NCBI RefSeq assembly: GCF_022899245.1
Contig: NZ_JALJAZ010000003.1
Location: forward strand, 124,001-188,000
DNA from: Falsirhodobacter halotolerans
GTDB lineage: Bacteria; Pseudomonadota; Alphaproteobacteria; Rhodobacterales; Rhodobacteraceae
Direction: 5' to 3'
DNA: 64,000 nt
The notes under the pieces were generated by a model. The model had not been told where the DNA came from, made no database searches, and worked only from the letters and a program-made list of their open reading frames with translations. This document shows positions 63,481 through 64,000 of this stretch, in pieces (within the stretch, counting starts at the first letter, position 1; every line of letters begins with the position of its first letter). The translations under genes and the position numbers were made by a program.

Positions 63481-64000
63481 TTATTGTTTCACCGCGCCGG
63501 CGGTCAGACCGCCGACGAGATACCGTTGCAGAAAGAAGATGATGATCAGCGCCGGGGTGATCCCCACGAAGGACGCGGCCATCAACTCGTTCCAGATCAC
63601 CTCCTGCTTGCCGAAATAGGCGAAAAGACCCACCGGCAGCGGCATGTATTCGGTGCGCGAATTGAAGGTCAGCGCGAAGATGAACTGCTGGGCATAGGCG
63701 CCGATGAAGGTGGTGATCGCGACAACGGTGATGCCCGGCGCGGCCACCGGCAGGATCACGCGGCGCAACGTATAGAGCTGCGACGCGCCGTCCATATAGG
63801 CGGCCTCGTTCAATTCCTTGGGGATGCGCATCATGTAGGTTCGCAGAAGCCAGATGGCCGACGGGATCAGGAACGCCACCCCCGGCACGATCATAGCCCA
63901 ATAGGTGTTCAGCATCCCGAAGGTCCGCATCAGGCGGAACAGCGGGATCAGCAGCACCGCGCCCGAAAACATGTTGATCGCCAGAAACGCCCCCAGCACC
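63481..64000 (-). CDS. Sugar ABC transporter permease (MalG/UgpE-like), 5' part beyond window
   Basis: Only the C-terminal 172 or so residues of this permease lie in the window; its start is off the right edge, and the Met at 63999 is internal. The coupling loop reads IPKELNEAAYMDGASQLY, and the ending FLQRYLVGGLTAGAVKQ is the conserved C-terminus of MalG/UgpE-type CUT1 permeases. It lies 16 bases upstream of the binding-protein gene. A second permease should follow beyond the window. Confidence 0.93.
   Translation of the reverse strand, partial: VLGAFLAINMFSGAVLLIPLFRLMRTFGMLNTYWAMIVPGVAFLIPSAIWLLRTYMMRIPKELNEAAYMDGASQLYTLRRVILPVAAPGITVVAITTFIGAYAQQFIFALTFNSRTEYMPLPVGLFAYFGKQEVIWNELMAASFVGITPALIIIFFLQRYLVGGLTAGAVKQ

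Overview
The window is about 65% GC, with densely packed genes that often overlap by 1 to 14 bases. Gene content (Lrp, IclR, MocR and LysR regulators, pcaIJF, PrtD/HlyD-type secretion with an RTX substrate, and many ABC importers) fits an alphaproteobacterium, most likely a Rhodobacteraceae member of the Paracoccus/Rhodobacter type. That placement is inferred from gene content only. I see no rRNA, tRNA, CRISPR, insertion sequence, prophage, replication gene or conserved core gene. The stretch reads as an accessory, catabolic part of a chromosome or a large secondary replicon.

Left part (1-9700): the end of a polyamine-type ABC importer operon (binding protein, ATPase, first permease cut by the window edge); a SMP-30 family lactonase with a possible leaderless promoter; an AzgA-type purine permease; a YjbE/TerC membrane protein; a beta-class glutathione transferase; a small SDR; and a class V PLP enzyme divergent from an Lrp-family regulator.

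Pentitol block (9704-18341, all minus strand): a xylitol-dehydrogenase-like MDR enzyme, then an AraC regulator translationally coupled to a ribose-type ABC importer, ribitol 2-dehydrogenase, an FGGY D-ribulokinase-like kinase and an L-xylulose-reductase-like SDR. Together they would import ribitol or xylitol-like sugars and deliver D-ribulose 5-phosphate or D-xylulose. Next to it lies a decayed fragment of the LigD polymerase domain (18493-19065).

Hydantoin block (19470-26408, plus strand): a polar amino-acid-type ABC importer followed by N-carbamoyl-D-amino-acid hydrolase, hydantoinase, hydantoin/Asp-Glu racemase and a LysR regulator. This would be a full import and dynamic-kinetic-resolution cascade to D-amino acids. 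Then come the beta-ketoadipate genes pcaI-pcaJ-pcaF with a divergent IclR regulator, a VOC protein, a LysR regulator and an unrecognised polytopic membrane protein.

Middle (32780-41289): a second complete polyamine-type ABC importer divergent from a MocR-family regulator that has lost key PLP-binding residues, a DMT exporter, a small exported protein, and an LldD-type hydroxyacid dehydrogenase.

Surface block (41276-51948): four glycosyltransferases in one operon, a 933-residue RTX protein carrying a GH5-like domain, and a divergent type I secretion ATPase plus membrane-fusion protein that probably export it.

Right part (52076-64000): a dipeptide-type ABC importer interleaved with an amidohydrolase/deacetylase and a RidA protein, next to an IclR regulator and a SelA/DgaE-like PLP enzyme. 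This looks like an uncharacterised import, deacylation, PLP-elimination and imine-clearance pathway. The window ends inside a sugar ABC importer operon. In four of the six importer operons a strong stem-loop lies directly behind the binding-protein gene, probably to set higher binding-protein expression.
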